64,000 nucleotides of DNA from UBA1413 sp964650525 (GTDB lineage Bacteria > Bacteroidota > Bacteroidia > Bacteroidales > Prolixibacteraceae), in contig CAZYUA010000021.1 of assembly GCA_964650525.1 (NCBI GenBank), positions 5,530-69,529 of the forward strand, written 5' to 3'. Positions 63,791 through 64,000 of the stretch are shown piece by piece. The notes under the pieces were generated by a model. That model saw only the letters and a list, made by a program, of their open reading frames with translations. It made no database searches and was not told the origin of the DNA. Made by a program: the position numbers and the translations under genes. Every line of letters starts with the position of its first letter. Position 1 is the first letter of the stretch.

Positions 63791-64000
63791 TCAAATTCTT
63801 CCTGCAACGGCAATAAGATCCTGCACCACGGCGGTGAACTCCTTCTGCTTCAACAGTTCCTCCAGATTCAGGTGCATCCGGTACCGCCAATAGTGGTTGG
63901 GATTTGCAGGCTGATTAATCCTTTCGGCATGAGGATCGGGATATCTCCTGACTTGTGACGTTTTTGGCAATATTGAAAAATTGGTTTTTTAAGTTCCACA
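63791..64000 (-). pseudogene. malQ: C-terminal end of 4-alpha-glucanotransferase (MalQ type), partial
   Basis: The minus strand from the window edge to the stop at 63791-63793 encodes the MalQ C-terminal signature ERINQPANPNHYWRYRMHLN, then a helical end. Upstream, FSILP resembles the preceding MalQ block, but the usual segment after it seems shortened, and an in-frame TAA stands at 63989-63991, three codons from the edge. So either a frameshift or deletion has damaged the gene, or only a remnant is left. The bulk of the gene would be outside the window, so the call stays open. Confidence 0.65.

Overview
The window looks like a chromosomal segment of a Bacteroidota (Bacteroidetes) bacterium, probably an uncultured or environmental member of the Bacteroidales/Marinilabiliales side. 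Supporting signs are a SusC/SusD pair, a fused SecDF, an atpD-atpC pair detached from the rest of the ATP synthase, the gene order DUF3098-uppP-truB-queA, LytS/LytR-type signalling, few Shine-Dalgarno sequences, and several promoters of the TTTG-N19..22-TAnnTTTG type. No rRNA, CRISPR array, phage or transposase gene was seen. Assignments rest on reading protein motifs, not on database searches.

Layout. 79-4090 (+): DUF3098 protein, UppP, TruB, QueA and a zinc-ribbon methyltransferase, closed by a strong bidirectional terminator. 4153-14231 (-): SecDF, a small unknown protein, a retropepsin-like protein behind malate dehydrogenase, a LytTR response regulator/histidine kinase pair with LiaF-like membrane proteins, and glutaminyl-tRNA synthetase. 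14538: tRNA-Cys. 14961-20698 (-): an orphan SusC/SusD pair, then about 800 bp without a convincing gene. 21521-23432 (-): a conserved hypothetical protein, a GNAT acetyltransferase and an isoprenylcysteine-methyltransferase-like protein.

23559-39093 (-) is the most striking part: a 15.5-kb same-strand export locus. In transcription order it has an ABC ATPase; a giant ABC permease fused to a metalloprotease-like ectodomain (without HExxH) and a golvesin-like C-terminus; a TolC-type outer membrane channel; a periplasmic adaptor; an RND pump; a 1571-residue protein that fuses a complete RND pump to an ABC ATPase through an extra membrane block; and a second ABC permease. This suggests ATP-driven and proton-driven export sharing one adaptor and one outer membrane channel.

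39455-43255: a ComB-like phosphatase, a MalY/PatB-type PLP enzyme and a META/NlpE lipoprotein (+), then a GT9 glycosyltransferase (-). 43302-48692 (-): atpC, atpD, a polyprenyl synthase and an HAE3/MMPL-type RND protein. 49254-51710: an AT-rich membrane-protein gene, tRNA-Arg and an exported aldo/keto reductase. 51747-52341 (-): a sigma factor with a broken region 4. 52485-58957 (+): both methylmalonyl-CoA mutase subunits, separated by a four-helix-bundle (S23) cassette bounded by inverted repeats, then an acyl-CoA ligase. 59039-63077 (-): a GH92 glycosidase and a K+/H+ antiporter. 63417: YidD. The right edge holds the C-terminal end of a 4-alpha-glucanotransferase (-).

Two dispersed intergenic repeat families occur: a REP-like double hairpin (14855-14947 and 50564-50650) and a 52-nt element (41349-41400 and 49932-49983).
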